DNA from: Arthrobacter sp. FW306-2-2C-D06B | GTDB taxonomy: Bacteria > Actinomycetota > Actinomycetes > Actinomycetales > Micrococcaceae | NCBI RefSeq assembly: GCF_021789175.1 | Contig: NZ_CP084560.1 | Span: 496,001 to 560,000 of the forward strand | Length of the DNA stretch: 64,000 nt | Direction: 5' to 3' | Shown: positions 1-8,406 of the stretch, one piece after another | Position numbering within the stretch: position 1 is the first letter of the stretch | Layout of the letters: each line of letters opens with the position of its first letter | Position numbers and translations under genes: made by a program | The notes under the pieces: model-generated | Told to the model about the DNA's origin: nothing | Database searches by the model: none | What the model saw: only the letters and a program-made list of their open reading frames with translations

Positions 1-78
1 CTGCGGGGCAGTCCCGGGCGCGGAAGGATCGGACTCGGAGCTGGACCCGGAACGAGGCAGGGAGGAATCGGCTGGCAC
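1..78 (-). CDS. Possible 5' end of a gene cut by the left edge
   Basis: A GTG at 78-76 on the minus strand opens a frame of 26 codons that runs off the left edge. The predicted peptide is rich in Ser, Pro and Asp, as disordered N-termini in high-GC actinobacteria often are. It would follow the SRPBCC gene on the same strand after 33 bases. No clear Shine-Dalgarno sequence precedes the GTG, and third-position GC is only moderate for this genome. It may be non-coding. Confidence 0.25.
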   Translation of the reverse strand, partial: MPADSSLPRSGSSSESDPSAPGTAPQ

Positions 79-111
79 CGTTACAGTCTGCCAGCCCGGG
101 AGCGTGAATCG

Positions 112-837
112 TCAGTGCGAATGCACCTCTGTGGGGTAGTTCTCAGCCTTCCAGCCGTCCCAGTGCGAGCGGATCGAGTCCAGGCTGGCCGCGCCCAGGT
201 CGTAGGTCGACGCGATCACGATAGTGCCGCCGTCGGGCCTCTTCTCCGGAATCACCGGCTGGTCAGCCACAATCAGCAGCCCATCCCCGTGTTCCGCATA
301 ACCGTGCACGGTGAGGCCCACCTGGTGGTTGCTCCGGAACCAGACCTTTCCGGAAATGGCCTCGCCCGTCGGGAGCGTGAGCGAGTATTCCTCCCCGGGA
401 GCCGGGACGTCGGCCAGGCCAAGTTTCTGGATTCCGGAGCCGCTACCGCCGGGCAGGGAGACGAAATGCGTGCGCCGGTGCCCGTGTGGATGGCGTTCCA
501 GGGCGAAGCGGAGCTGGTGCAGGAAGGTCAGCCAACCTTGGGTGATGTCCTCGTCCCACGCGGCCCATTCGGAATCGTGGTCCAAGGCGGCCCGCGTCAC
601 GCGGACTTCGGTGCCTCCGCTGACCGGTGTGAGTTCGAAGACGTCTCCGCCGTTCACCGTGAGGCTTGTGTGGTCAGGCCCCTCGACCACTGCGGTGCTG
701 AAGTAGATTTGGTTGATTTCGTCGCCAAGCTCATCGGCCTCCCAGCCGTGCCATTGAGCCACGAGCGACGGTTCGCGCAGCGAAGTCCAAACTTGCTGCG
801 CGTCGGCATTAACAACAACGCTCAGATTGTTCGTCAT
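112..837 (-). CDS. SRPBCC / AHSA1-type ligand-binding domain protein
   Basis: A 241-residue protein of the START/Bet v 1-like SRPBCC superfamily, AHSA1 branch. The N-terminal half has the usual pattern: a short strand, a helix with VWTSLREPSLVAQW, then alternating strands with a hydrophobic-pocket composition. The C-terminal half (about 140-241) looks like a second, shorter beta-rich lobe. It resembles the product of 26884-27576, which is paired with an ArsR regulator, so the two look like distant paralogues. No regulator lies beside this copy. The ligand is unknown. The start is the only well-placed ATG; the Shine-Dalgarno is weak. Confidence 0.75.
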   Translation of the reverse strand: MTNNLSVVVNADAQQVWTSLREPSLVAQWHGWEADELGDEINQIYFSTAVVEGPDHTSLTVNGGDVFELTPVSGGTEVRVTRAALDHDSEWAAWDEDITQGWLTFLHQLRFALERHPHGHRRTHFVSLPGGSGSGIQKLGLADVPAPGEEYSLTLPTGEAISGKVWFRSNHQVGLTVHGYAEHGDGLLIVADQPVIPEKRPDGGTIVIASTYDLGAASLDSIRSHWDGWKAENYPTEVHSH

Positions 838-898
838 GGCCCGAATCTACCGCCGTTGGCGCGAACGCGACAGGTCTTGCGGAATCCTCCGATAGCGC

Positions 899-1954
899 CT
901 AAGCCCGCACGGCCTCGAGTTCGTTCGCGATCCGGTGATCGAGTTCCCCGACGCCAAGGGTGTTCGAGCCGCCGTGCGAGCGCAGGAACAGCAGGGTTTC
1001 GAGCCGGAGCAGCCGCCATTCACGCTCGGCGTCGCGGTTGCCGTTGTCGATGGAGCGGAAGATTTCCTTGTCGTACAGGTTCGGTTCGTTGAGCCCGCGC
1101 TGCCGGACCTTGGCGGCGATCCGGGCCTTGAACGGGTCCGTCTCCACGGTGTCCGGCGCTTGCAGGAGTTGATCGTAGACTTCCCCGCGGTCCGTTTGGC
1201 CGAGCTCACGGCAAATGAAGCTGGAAAGGGCGAGGGAACGTTCAACGGACATCCACCGGTCGCGGTTTCCGTCGTAGGGGAGCACGTTGAGAATATCGGC
1301 CACCGCGAGGGCATGGTCCGGATCCCGCAGCTCGATGAAAAGATCGTGCGCAAGGTCGCTCAGATCCCGCAGGCAGCTTCCCGACTTCGTATTGATGCCC
1401 TTCACGAGGCGTTCACTCAACACCGCGACGCCGTTCCTGCCGGGGTGCGCTTCGGCAGCGGCGGCCACGACGTCCTCGGGCGAGTCTGTCGGTTCCGGGA
1501 TCAGCGCGAGCTGCTCGGGACTCGGCGCCGTCGGTCCGCTGACAGTCGGTGCCACCGTGGGCAAAGGGGGTACGACGACGGCGGGAACGGCTTCCGCGGG
1601 CGAGTCACCGGCGTCGGAGGTACCGGCGTCGGGCGCGTCAGCGGCGTCGGGCTCACTGCCGGCGCCGGTAAGCTGCTCCGCAAGCGTGGCAGGGTCTTCG
1701 GCGAGCGTGTCGACGTCGTCGGGCACGACACGTGCTTCACCCACAGGGACGCTGGACCCGATCGCGATCCGTACTTTTCCGCCGTCGAGCGTGGTCACCA
1801 GGACGAGCGCGGGCACGCCGAAATCGTCGTGTTCGAGCTCGATGTGCGCGATTTCCTCCGAGGGACCATCCCCAGGGAGGAACAAGTGGTCCCCGATTTG
1901 CAGGGCCCCAGCTTGCTTTTCACGGTACTGCTGGTCGGCCGGGCTGTGAGTCAT
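899..1954 (-). CDS. DUF6707-like conserved protein with disordered linker
   Basis: A 351-residue protein. The ATG at 1954 is chosen because an AAAGGA Shine-Dalgarno lies about 6 bases upstream; an in-frame start at 2005 has none. Residues 1-100 form a small beta-rich domain (motif LQIGDHLFLPG). Residues about 105-160 are a Pro/Ala/Asp-rich linker, probably disordered. The remainder is helical, with TPR-like alternation and many charged residues. The helical part recalls DUF6707 proteins of Arthrobacter relatives, but this comes from memory of the family. There is no signal peptide or membrane segment, so it should be cytoplasmic. Function is unknown. Confidence 0.65.
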   Translation of the reverse strand: MTHSPADQQYREKQAGALQIGDHLFLPGDGPSEEIAHIELEHDDFGVPALVLVTTLDGGKVRIAIGSSVPVGEARVVPDDVDTLAEDPATLAEQLTGAGSEPDAADAPDAGTSDAGDSPAEAVPAVVVPPLPTVAPTVSGPTAPSPEQLALIPEPTDSPEDVVAAAAEAHPGRNGVAVLSERLVKGINTKSGSCLRDLSDLAHDLFIELRDPDHALAVADILNVLPYDGNRDRWMSVERSLALSSFICRELGQTDRGEVYDQLLQAPDTVETDPFKARIAAKVRQRGLNEPNLYDKEIFRSIDNGNRDAEREWRLLRLETLLFLRSHGGSNTLGVGELDHRIANELEAVRA

Positions 1955-2038
1955 CGGAAGTCCTTTGGTTCTCTTGGGGTCCGCCCAACAGTCTATAAAA
2001 CCCACCCAGCAAATCGGGGAGGTGGCTACTGCCAGCCG

Positions 2039-2578
2039 CTACTGTCCGACGCCGGCAAAAGCCAAGGCCTGGCGTACCAGATTGCCGCGGCCGCCGCTGA
2101 ACTCCTGCTGGACGTCGTCGCTGAGGATTTCCTGCGGAGTCATCCACGTGAGCTCGAGGGCGTCCTGGCGCGGTTCGCACTCGCCGGTCACCGGGATGAC
2201 ATAGACGAGGGACACTGCGTGCTGGCGGTCGTCCGTGAAGCCGGTCTGCGACGGCGCCGGGAAGTATTCGGCCACCGTGAACGGCACGGGACTGACGGGC
2301 AGCTGCGGGAAGGCCAGCGGCCCGAGATCCTTTTCCATGTGCCGCAAGAGCGCGGCGCGGATGGTTTCGCGGTACAGCACGCGGCCGGACACGAAGGATC
2401 GGACCATGGTGCCGTCGGCGTCGCCCTGAAGGAGGGTACCAACCTCGTTGACGAATCCGAGTGGATCCAGACGCACGGGAACCGCCTCCACGTAAACCAT
2501 GGGGAGGCGGCCGCGGGCTTCGAAGAGGTCTTCATCGGAAAGCCAGCCGGAGTAGGGGTCAGGGGTACGAACACTCAT
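2039..2578 (-). CDS. Nudix-fold protein (DUF4916 type) with degenerate Nudix box
   Basis: A 179-residue Nudix-like protein of the actinobacterial DUF4916 group. The region SGRVLYRETIRAALLRHMEK followed by DLG aligns with the Nudix box (G-x5-E-x7-R-E-U-x-E-E-x-G): the first Gly and Glu are kept, but the RE pair reads RH and the metal-binding EE pair reads KD. Classical Nudix pyrophosphatase activity is therefore doubtful. A binding or regulatory role, or altered metal chemistry, fits better. It is a single gene followed on the same strand by the DUF6707-like gene. The substrate cannot be told from the sequence. Confidence 0.75.
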   Translation of the reverse strand: MSVRTPDPYSGWLSDEDLFEARGRLPMVYVEAVPVRLDPLGFVNEVGTLLQGDADGTMVRSFVSGRVLYRETIRAALLRHMEKDLGPLAFPQLPVSPVPFTVAEYFPAPSQTGFTDDRQHAVSLVYVIPVTGECEPRQDALELTWMTPQEILSDDVQQEFSGGRGNLVRQALAFAGVGQ

Positions 2579-2660
2579 GGTTAAGTTCTACCCCATCCGA
2601 TCCCGTTCCATGCCGTGCGAATCCGAGAGCCAGGATTGCGTCGAGCGCAAAACCAGGAAC

Positions 2661-2784
2661 CCTCGCTCACTTATGTGGCCAAATCGGGCGACGCTCGCTC
2701 ATGTATATGGCCAAAATCGGGATCCCTTCTGCAGATGATCTGAGCGAGGGTGGGGGGAAAGACCGATATAGGTGAGCGGGCGTT
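2661..2784. repeat. Cluster 1 of the GTGAGCGAGCGT repeat family
   Basis: The gap between the Nudix gene and the VOC gene holds about four units of a short repeat. Two read on the plus strand as CTCGCTCACTTATGTGG and CGCTCGCTCATGTATATGG. Two are in the opposite orientation (GAGCGAGGG near 2742, ATATAGGTGAGCGGGCG at 2767-2783). Opposed units could pair into hairpins. The cluster ends next to the stop codon of the VOC gene. The same units recur at 20793-21067 and 23221-23377. Confidence 0.8.
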
Positions 2785-2787
2785 CGG

Positions 2788-3456
2788 CTATGCAGGGCCG
2801 GCCACAGCAAGCGTCCCGCCGCGCGGGGCCTGGATCGTGAGAAGCGAGCTGGTCCGGGCGGGAGCGAGTCCGGCGGCTGCGAGCCGGGCCTCCAGAGCTG
2901 CGAGGTCGCCGTCGTACTCGAAAGAGAGGCCTCCCGCAGCCGGCTCCGAAGATTCCCGCACCAGCAGGATGCCGCCGTTTTTCGTGCTGAAATCCGCGAA
3001 CGTCGCGGAAGCATGCCGCGGCCGCGCGCCGATGTTGCGCAACCCCTGCGCGGCCCCGGGCACATCGGGCGTGAGCCAGGTCCCGACGACGGCGAGCGCC
3101 GGATCCGCTTCCGGGCTGGTGGTGCGGCTGCTCGCTTTGTCGGCGAGGAACGTGAAGCCGTCCCGGGCGGTAATGCGCACGGCCTGGCCGTGATCGGCGT
3201 CGAACAGTTCGGCGCGGGTTCCGTCCGCAACGGTGCGCCGGGCGAACTCGGCCAAATCCCCGACCTCGACGCCGAACACGGTAGTGCCGTCGTCGGGCGA
3301 GCCCGCGGAAGCACGGTGCAAGGCCACCCGGCCCGAGCCGGCGTCGAACTCCACCCAATCGCCGTCGTCTTTCACGCACACGAGGCCTAGCGCTACAAGA
3401 AGGTGCTTCCAAGCGGCGACGTCGGACGTGAACTGGATGGGGCGGACGCGCAGCAT
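2788..3456 (-). CDS. VOC (glyoxalase/bleomycin-resistance fold) family protein
   Basis: A 222-residue protein with two tandem VOC-like halves. It begins MLRVRPIQFTSD, the usual first VOC strand, and the second half resumes around residue 120. The start at 3456 has a GGAGGA Shine-Dalgarno 5 bases upstream; longer in-frame starts lack one. VOC proteins are metal-dependent lyases, dioxygenases or binding proteins. The His/Glu metal ligands are not obvious here, so no reaction is assigned. It is divergent from the YdeI-like gene at 3526, with a 69-base shared promoter region. The GTGAG repeat cluster lies immediately downstream. Confidence 0.75.
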   Translation of the reverse strand: MLRVRPIQFTSDVAAWKHLLVALGLVCVKDDGDWVEFDAGSGRVALHRASAGSPDDGTTVFGVEVGDLAEFARRTVADGTRAELFDADHGQAVRITARDGFTFLADKASSRTTSPEADPALAVVGTWLTPDVPGAAQGLRNIGARPRHASATFADFSTKNGGILLVRESSEPAAGGLSFEYDGDLAALEARLAAAGLAPARTSSLLTIQAPRGGTLAVAGPA

Positions 3457-3525
3457 GGATCCTCCGGGACGCGAATCAGGGCAAAGGTGCTTTCGCCTCA
3501 GCCTAGCTGGCACCAGAATGGGGCC

Positions 3526-4131
3526 ATGGCTGTTGAACTTGAAGAACTGATCGTCAAAGACGCTGCCGAATGGCGTTCCTGGCTCGAAAAGAACGGGGCC
3601 GATAGCCCTGGCGTGTGGCTCGTGCTGCACAAGAAGGGCGGCAACGTGACGGAACTCGATTACGCCGCTGCCTTGGATGAGGCCCTTTGTTTCGGTTGGA
3701 TCGACGGCCAAGGCAGAAGGCGCGACGACGAAAGCGTCTTCCAGCGTATGACCCGTCGCGGCCCCAAAAGCCCATGGTCCAAACGGAACGTGGGGCATAT
3801 TGCCCGTTTGGAGGCTGAAGGCAAGATGACCCCGGCCGGATGGGCCGCCGTCGACAGTGCCAAGGCGGACGGGCGTTGGGAATCTGCCTACGTGGGCCAA
3901 GCGGACGCGGAAGTTCCGGAGGACCTCGCAGCCGCCATCGCCGCAGTTCCCGAGGCCCAAGCGATGTTCGATGTGCTGACGTCGGTCAACCGCTATTCCC
4001 TGATCTACCGCACCAACTCAGTGAAGAAGGCGGAAACGCGGGCCAGGAAGATTGCTGGTTTTGTCGAGATGCTGGCGCGGCAGGAGACTCCGTATCCGCA
4101 GAAGAAAAAGCCGGCGCCTGTGGGGGAGTAG
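3526..4131 (+). CDS. YdeI/OmpD-associated family protein
   Basis: A 201-residue protein of the YdeI/OmpD-associated family, annotated in other genomes as bacteriocin-protection or stress-tolerance proteins. The family pattern is clear: SWLEKNGADSPGVWLVLHKK near the N-terminus, then DEALCFGWIDGQ, then a basic helical tail (NSVKKAETRARKI, ending QKKKPAP). The ATG at 3526 is preferred because the family homology begins within a few residues of it. No membrane segments are present. The molecular function is not established for the family. It is convergent with the small membrane gene at 4134, two bases away. Confidence 0.8.
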   Translation: MAVELEELIVKDAAEWRSWLEKNGADSPGVWLVLHKKGGNVTELDYAAALDEALCFGWIDGQGRRRDDESVFQRMTRRGPKSPWSKRNVGHIARLEAEGKMTPAGWAAVDSAKADGRWESAYVGQADAEVPEDLAAAIAAVPEAQAMFDVLTSVNRYSLIYRTNSVKKAETRARKIAGFVEMLARQETPYPQKKKPAPVGE

Positions 4132-4133
4132 CC

Positions 4134-4643
4134 TTACTCGGGCTTCTCGGCGGACAGCGCGACGATCCAGCCTGGAGTGTCTTCGCCGAGTCGCCGGTCC
4201 AGCACGACCCTGGCCTTTGCTGCCGCGATCTGGACCTTGCGGTCTTCAGCGCTCACCGAGGCGGGACGCTGCGAGGGGGCGAGCGCGCGGGTTTCGGATG
4301 CTGTGGCGGCTGCAAGGAGCTCATCCTCAGTCCCGACTTTGAGGAGCGCCAGTTCCTCCCGCGACGCGAGTTCGCTGTGGCCCAGGATCTCGATGGCCTT
4401 CTGGCCCATTTCGGCCTCGGAGCGGCTGCGGGACAGGGACGCATCCAGCGCCCACTGTGCACGGCGCCACCACTCGGACCTGTTATCCGCCCGCGCCTTC
4501 TGCCGCAGGGACAGGAGGCCAACGATCGCGGCAACGATCGCCGCGACAAGGACAGCGAGCGGGCCGAGCGCGCCAAGGATCTGCCACCATTCCGCCGGCG
4601 CAGCGACCACGGTGACAGGCAACGGACTCGGGGACGGGTTCAC
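4134..4643 (-). CDS. Single-pass membrane protein of unknown function
   Basis: A 169-residue protein. Residues about 20-47 form one strongly hydrophobic segment (GALGPLAVLVAAIVAAIVGL) followed by a basic stretch, so the C-terminal 120 residues should be cytoplasmic. That region is helical, rich in Ala, Glu and Arg, and may form a coiled coil. The start codon overlaps the stop of the GH76 gene by four bases, so the two are probably translated together. No domain was recognised. Confidence 0.65.
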   Translation of the reverse strand: MNPSPSPLPVTVVAAPAEWWQILGALGPLAVLVAAIVAAIVGLLSLRQKARADNRSEWWRRAQWALDASLSRSRSEAEMGQKAIEILGHSELASREELALLKVGTEDELLAAATASETRALAPSQRPASVSAEDRKVQIAAAKARVVLDRRLGEDTPGWIVALSAEKPE

Positions 4644-5836
4644 AGCTCCAGACTAGGCCCCGGCACTGACAATTTCCGGACGCGCGCGGCGGCTTCGAGC
4701 ACCATCCACGCCTGCAGTTGCGTGGAGAGTTCGACGGCGGTGCCCGGCGGGTACGTTTCGGCGGCCGGACGCTGTGGTTCCGTCGAGAAGATGAGCCAGT
4801 CGTCGTCGTAGGTTCCGGACGTCCCGTGGGCAGCGTCGGTGCGCACAGTCCGCCCCGCCCAGACCGCCTCCGCTGTCTCGAGCACTAATTGGCCGGCGGT
4901 AGCGCGGGTGGGCGCGGGCAAGCGAACGTCCGCGGCGGCGAGGGCCAGGTAACGGACGAGGATTCCAGTGAAGAGTCCGCCGTCGCCGGTGCCTTCGCCG
5001 CGAAGAACGAGTTTTTCAGGTCCACAGAGGGTCAGATGTTCGGCCACCGAGCCCACCAAGGCGGCAGCGCGGGCCAGGTTCACATCCCCACCCAACTCCA
5101 ACAAGGCGCCGAGGACAGGACCCTGGTTGTAGGTGTAGACCTCTTCCGCGAGGACGAGCTTGCCCTCCTTGATCCAAGCGCCGTCGAGGTACAGGCCGCG
5201 GGTGGGTTCGAAGAGCGTGGCATCGAGCCAATCCAGGAGCCGTTGGGCCTGCTCCGGCTTGCCGGTCCGGGCGAAGTGCAGGGCCACCGGCGCTGTGGCC
5301 GGGGCGTTCTTGAAATCGCGTGTGGTGCTCCAGAAGGTGCCGCCACCCATGTGTTCAGTGGAAGCCGATTCGAACTGCGGAGAGAGGTTTTCCTGCAACC
5401 GGGCGTTGCGTCGGCGGCTGGGCTGGTGCGCCTTTTCGGCTAGGGCGTCCAAGCGCAGGACGGCGAGGGCGAGCCATGCCATGTCGTCGTAGTAGCTGTT
5501 CACGTAGCGAAGGAAATTGCGCAAGCGGATGGTGGTGACCAGGCGTGAAGCGAGCCGGCCCGCGCTCGGGCGATCACCGCCGTCGAACCTTGATCCCGAG
5601 GCCAGTTCGCGCAACCCGGCGTCCACGAGGCAATCGACGTAGTGCGCCTGCCACCAGTAGTTCCACGGCTGACCCGGAAAACGCGTGGACGGCCGGACCG
5701 ACGCCGCAAGGTGTGTTCCGGGAAGGAAAAGGAGGCGCCGACCGAAATGCCGGGTCACCGAACGCGCGGCGTGGTCGGCTCGCGCGGCCCAATCCGGTGT
5801 TCCGGGGGTGCCCTGCGGGGTGTCGGGGGCGGACAT
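4640..5836 (-). CDS. Glycoside hydrolase family 76 protein (alpha-1,6-mannanase type)
   Basis: A 398-residue all-helical (alpha/alpha)6-barrel protein of family GH76. The diagnostic adjacent aspartates are in NSYYDDMAWLAL (D117-D118), and the later VYTYNQGPVLG matches the family's conserved helix. GH76 enzymes hydrolyse or transfer alpha-1,6-mannosyl linkages, in fungal mannan or in bacterial mannan and lipomannan. No signal peptide is visible, so it should act in the cytoplasm, for example on imported oligosaccharides or as a metabolic variant. It is the first gene of a two-gene unit with the small membrane protein. Confidence 0.85.
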   Translation of the reverse strand: MSAPDTPQGTPGTPDWAARADHAARSVTRHFGRRLLFLPGTHLAASVRPSTRFPGQPWNYWWQAHYVDCLVDAGLRELASGSRFDGGDRPSAGRLASRLVTTIRLRNFLRYVNSYYDDMAWLALAVLRLDALAEKAHQPSRRRNARLQENLSPQFESASTEHMGGGTFWSTTRDFKNAPATAPVALHFARTGKPEQAQRLLDWLDATLFEPTRGLYLDGAWIKEGKLVLAEEVYTYNQGPVLGALLELGGDVNLARAAALVGSVAEHLTLCGPEKLVLRGEGTGDGGLFTGILVRYLALAAADVRLPAPTRATAGQLVLETAEAVWAGRTVRTDAAHGTSGTYDDDWLIFSTEPQRPAAETYPPGTAVELSTQLQAWMVLEAAARVRKLSVPGPSLEL

Positions 5837-5901
5837 GGTGACAGCCTAACGCTGCGCGCTTGGCCGCAGGCCCCTCCCCAGTGCACAATCAAAGTGATTC
5901 A

Positions 5902-5917
5902 GTTAACATTCATTAAC
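5902..5917. promoter_or_regulatory. Operator-like palindrome GTTAA-N6-TTAAC
   Basis: A perfect 5-bp inverted repeat, GTTAA-CATTCA-TTAAC, lies 30 bases before the start codon of the SDR gene, in a short AT-rich patch. Its size and place suit a dimeric repressor (for example TetR family) acting on the SDR/acyl-CoA dehydrogenase operon. No regulator gene lies beside it. Confidence 0.45.
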
Positions 5918-5946
5918 GGATTTTGGTTCTGCATCAAGGAGGATGG

Positions 5947-6738
5947 ATGGACATCAAGGGCGCAGTTGCGTTGATAACCGGCGGGGCTTCGGGACTGGGG
6001 GCCGCGACAGCAAGGCGATTGCTCGACGCCGGAGCATCGGTAGTGCTGCTTGACCTCCACTCCTCTCCCGGCGAGTCCCTGGCTGCCGAACTCAATGCCT
6101 CGGGAGCCGACGGCCGGGCCGTATTCGTCCCTGCCGACGTCACCAACGAGGAGCAAGTGCAGGCCGCCGTCGACGCCGCCGTCGCGCTGGGTCCGCTCCG
6201 GATCCTGGTCAACTGCGCCGGCGTAGCAACCCCGGGCAAGGTGCTCGGCAAGGACGGCGTGCTGCCGCTCGAGAACTTCAACAGGGTCATCCAGATCAAC
6301 CTCGTGGGTACATTCAACGTGATCCGCCTGGCTGCCGCCGCGATGGCCCGGAACGAACCTGCGTCCACCAAACTCGGTGGTGAGGAACGCGGCGTCATCA
6401 TCAACACGGCCTCCGTGGCGGCTTTCGACGGCCAGATCGGGCAGCCTGCGTATGCCGCGTCCAAGGGAGCCGTGGCCGCGATGACGTTGCCCCTGGCCCG
6501 TGAATTTGCCCGCTCGCTGGTGCGGGTCATGGCCATCGCGCCGGGCATCTTCGAAACCCCGATGCTCGCCGGCTTGCCCCAGGACGCGCAGCTCTCCCTG
6601 GGCCAGCAGGTACCCCACCCCGCACGTCTTGGCCGCCCCGCCGAGTACGCCAACCTCGTGGCGCACATCGTGGAAAACGCCATGCTCAACGGCGAAACCA
6701 TCCGCCTCGACGGCGCCATCCGGATGGCACCGAAGTGA
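5947..6738 (+). CDS. SDR family 3-hydroxyacyl-CoA dehydrogenase type enzyme
   Basis: A 263-residue short-chain dehydrogenase. The cofactor motif TGGASGLG (11-18) and acidic LDLH after strand two suggest NAD(H). NCAGVA, the serine in [10 protein letters not shown] and Y-A-A-S-K complete the active site. The ordering and the LGKDG/PLENF region resemble the HSD17B10-like (type II 3-hydroxyacyl-CoA dehydrogenase) group. The ATG at 5947 follows an AAGGAGG Shine-Dalgarno; an upstream in-frame TTG is less likely. The stop overlaps the GTG start of the acyl-CoA dehydrogenase by four bases. Together they suit two oxidation steps of fatty- or branched-acyl-CoA degradation in the cytoplasm. Confidence 0.88.
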   Translation: MDIKGAVALITGGASGLGAATARRLLDAGASVVLLDLHSSPGESLAAELNASGADGRAVFVPADVTNEEQVQAAVDAAVALGPLRILVNCAGVATPGKVLGKDGVLPLENFNRVIQINLVGTFNVIRLAAAAMARNEPASTKLGGEERGVIINTASVAAFDGQIGQPAYAASKGAVAAMTLPLAREFARSLVRVMAIAPGIFETPMLAGLPQDAQLSLGQQVPHPARLGRPAEYANLVAHIVENAMLNGETIRLDGAIRMAPK

Positions 6739-7997
6739 GCCAGGCGCACAAGCTGGCAGCCGCCGTCGAACACTCGACTGGTTCCCTGCCTTCCCTGCCT
6801 GGGGCGGATTTTTTCGATTTCGAATCGCTGCTCAGCGTGCAGGAGCAGCGCAAGCTCAATGAGCTCCGGGAATTCCTTGCCGCGGAAATCGCGCCCTATG
6901 CCAAGGACTGGTGGGACAAGGCTGAGTTCCCGGTGCACATCCTGCCCAAGCTCGCCGCGCTTCGCCTGAGCACCCCCACGCACCGCGGCTACAGCAACCT
7001 GTTCGCCGGGTTGGTGATCGCGGAAATGACCCGGGTCGACACCTCTATTGCCACGTTCTTCATGGTCCACCACGACCTCTTCATCGAGGCGCTCTACGAG
7101 TTCGGTTCCAAGGACCAGCAGGACCGCTACCTGGACGACGCCTCCAACCTCCGGACCACCGGGGCGTTTGCGCTCACGGAACCGGACCACGGTTCCGACG
7201 TGGCCGGCGGCCTGCAGACGGTGGCTCGCCGGGTCACCGGGGGAGCCGACGACGGCGGCGACTACTGGGTGCTGAACGGCGCCAAGCGCTGGATCGGCAA
7301 CGGGACGTTCTGCGACCACATGCTGGTCTGGGCCCGGGACGAAGCTGACGGAGCCGTCCGAGGCTTCATCGTGGACGCCACCCTGCCCGGCGTGACGCGC
7401 ACCAAGATCGAGAACAAGATCGCCTTGCGAACCGTGCAAAACGCCGACATTGTCCTCAACGATGTCCGGATTGCCGAGGCGGATCGCTTTTCCGGGATCA
7501 ACAGTTTCGCCGACACCAACCACCTTCTGCGAGGGTCCAGGCTCATGGTGGCCTGGCAGGCCGTAGGGCAGCAGTTGGCGGCATTCGACGTCGCCCGGAA
7601 GTACGCCCTCGAACGCCAGCAGTTCGGCCGCCCGCTGGCGAAGTTCCAACTCATCCAGCAGCAACTAGTGGACATGCTCGGAAATGCCGTGGCCAGCATG
7701 GGCATGATGGTGCGGATAGCCCAGCTGCAGGAGGACATCTACACGGACAGCAAGGGAGTGCGGCACGGCGGAGCCCAAATGGCTCAGGTGGCACTGGCCA
7801 AGGCCTACTGCAGCGCCCGGATGCGCGAGACCGTGGCGATGGGCCGGTCCATCCTGGGCGGGAACGGCATCGTGACCGACTACCGCATGGCCAAGATCTT
7901 TGCCGATGCTGAGGCTATCTACACCTACGAAGGATCGTTCGAGATCAACTCGCTCATCGTGGGCCGGGCCGTGACAGGGGTTTCCGCAATCGTTTGA
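6735..7997 (+). CDS. Acyl-CoA dehydrogenase family protein
   Basis: A 420-residue flavoprotein with the three-part acyl-CoA dehydrogenase layout: an N-terminal helical domain to about 140, a beta domain beginning with [14 protein letters not shown] (substrate/FAD loop), and a C-terminal helical domain ending with [14 protein letters not shown]. That last motif, where the catalytic base sits in many members, resembles the glutaryl-CoA dehydrogenase-like subgroup. It starts at a GTG in the GTGA overlap with the SDR gene, so the two are translationally coupled. The exact acyl substrate cannot be read from the sequence. It is convergent with the mutarotase gene. Confidence 0.88.
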   Translation: MSQAHKLAAAVEHSTGSLPSLPGADFFDFESLLSVQEQRKLNELREFLAAEIAPYAKDWWDKAEFPVHILPKLAALRLSTPTHRGYSNLFAGLVIAEMTRVDTSIATFFMVHHDLFIEALYEFGSKDQQDRYLDDASNLRTTGAFALTEPDHGSDVAGGLQTVARRVTGGADDGGDYWVLNGAKRWIGNGTFCDHMLVWARDEADGAVRGFIVDATLPGVTRTKIENKIALRTVQNADIVLNDVRIAEADRFSGINSFADTNHLLRGSRLMVAWQAVGQQLAAFDVARKYALERQQFGRPLAKFQLIQQQLVDMLGNAVASMGMMVRIAQLQEDIYTDSKGVRHGGAQMAQVALAKAYCSARMRETVAMGRSILGGNGIVTDYRMAKIFADAEAIYTYEGSFEINSLIVGRAVTGVSAIV

Positions 7998-8009
7998 CGC
8001 GTTTTGGCC

Positions 8010-8342
8010 TTAACTCCCGGACAATTGGTCCTCCAGATTGAAGATTTCCGTGAGTTGGACGAAGCCTTGGTCCGGCGCCCGTGCGTCGTCTTCGAACAGG
8101 AGCGCCATTTCCGCCTGCCAACGGGCATTCACGTCGGTCAAGGCCATTCGGGCGCGTGCAGCGTCGAAATCGTCGCATTCCACGTATCCCACCAGCAGCC
8201 CGTCGTCGGCCAGGAACAACGAATAATTGTTCCAGCCGGCCGCCTTGAGTTCACGGAGCATCTCCGGCCACACGGCCGCGTGCCGGCGCCGATACTCGGG
8301 AATCTGGCTGGGCGTGACCGAGGATCGGAAGCAAACGCGCAT
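8010..8342 (-). CDS. rhaM: L-rhamnose mutarotase family protein
   Basis: A 110-residue protein of the RhaM (DUF718) family, ferredoxin-like dimers that interconvert the anomers of L-rhamnose or related sugars. The catalytic-type histidine lies in YRRRHAAVWPEM (H21), and NNYSLFL followed by LVGYVECDD is the typical continuation. GGAGA precedes the ATG. It lies 64 bases after the MHS transporter on the same strand and may be cotranscribed with it, but a LacI-type palindrome at 8361-8372 suggests a promoter of its own. No other rhamnose gene is nearby, so the true substrate may be a different 6-deoxy or related sugar. Confidence 0.82.
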   Translation of the reverse strand: MRVCFRSSVTPSQIPEYRRRHAAVWPEMLRELKAAGWNNYSLFLADDGLLVGYVECDDFDAARARMALTDVNARWQAEMALLFEDDARAPDQGFVQLTEIFNLEDQLSGS

Positions 8343-8360
8343 GTGGATTCTCCTCTTCTG

Positions 8361-8372
8361 TGAATCGTTTCA
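8361..8372. promoter_or_regulatory. LacI-type operator-like site TGAATCGTTTCA
   Basis: This near-perfect palindrome with a central CG (10 of 12 positions symmetric) lies 19 bases upstream of the mutarotase start codon. It has the general form of LacI-family operators, but its half-site TGAA differs from the GGTAAGCG sites of the neighbouring LacI regulon. A different LacI protein may bind it. Confidence 0.4.
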
Positions 8373-8406
8373 TTAATGGGCCGCGATTCGCCGCAAATCG
8401 CTTCGG

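Noticed and set aside
8010..8342. A complete rhamnose catabolic operon around rhaM
   Set aside because: No isomerase, kinase or aldolase of the rhamnose pathway is present; the mutarotase-like gene alone does not define it.
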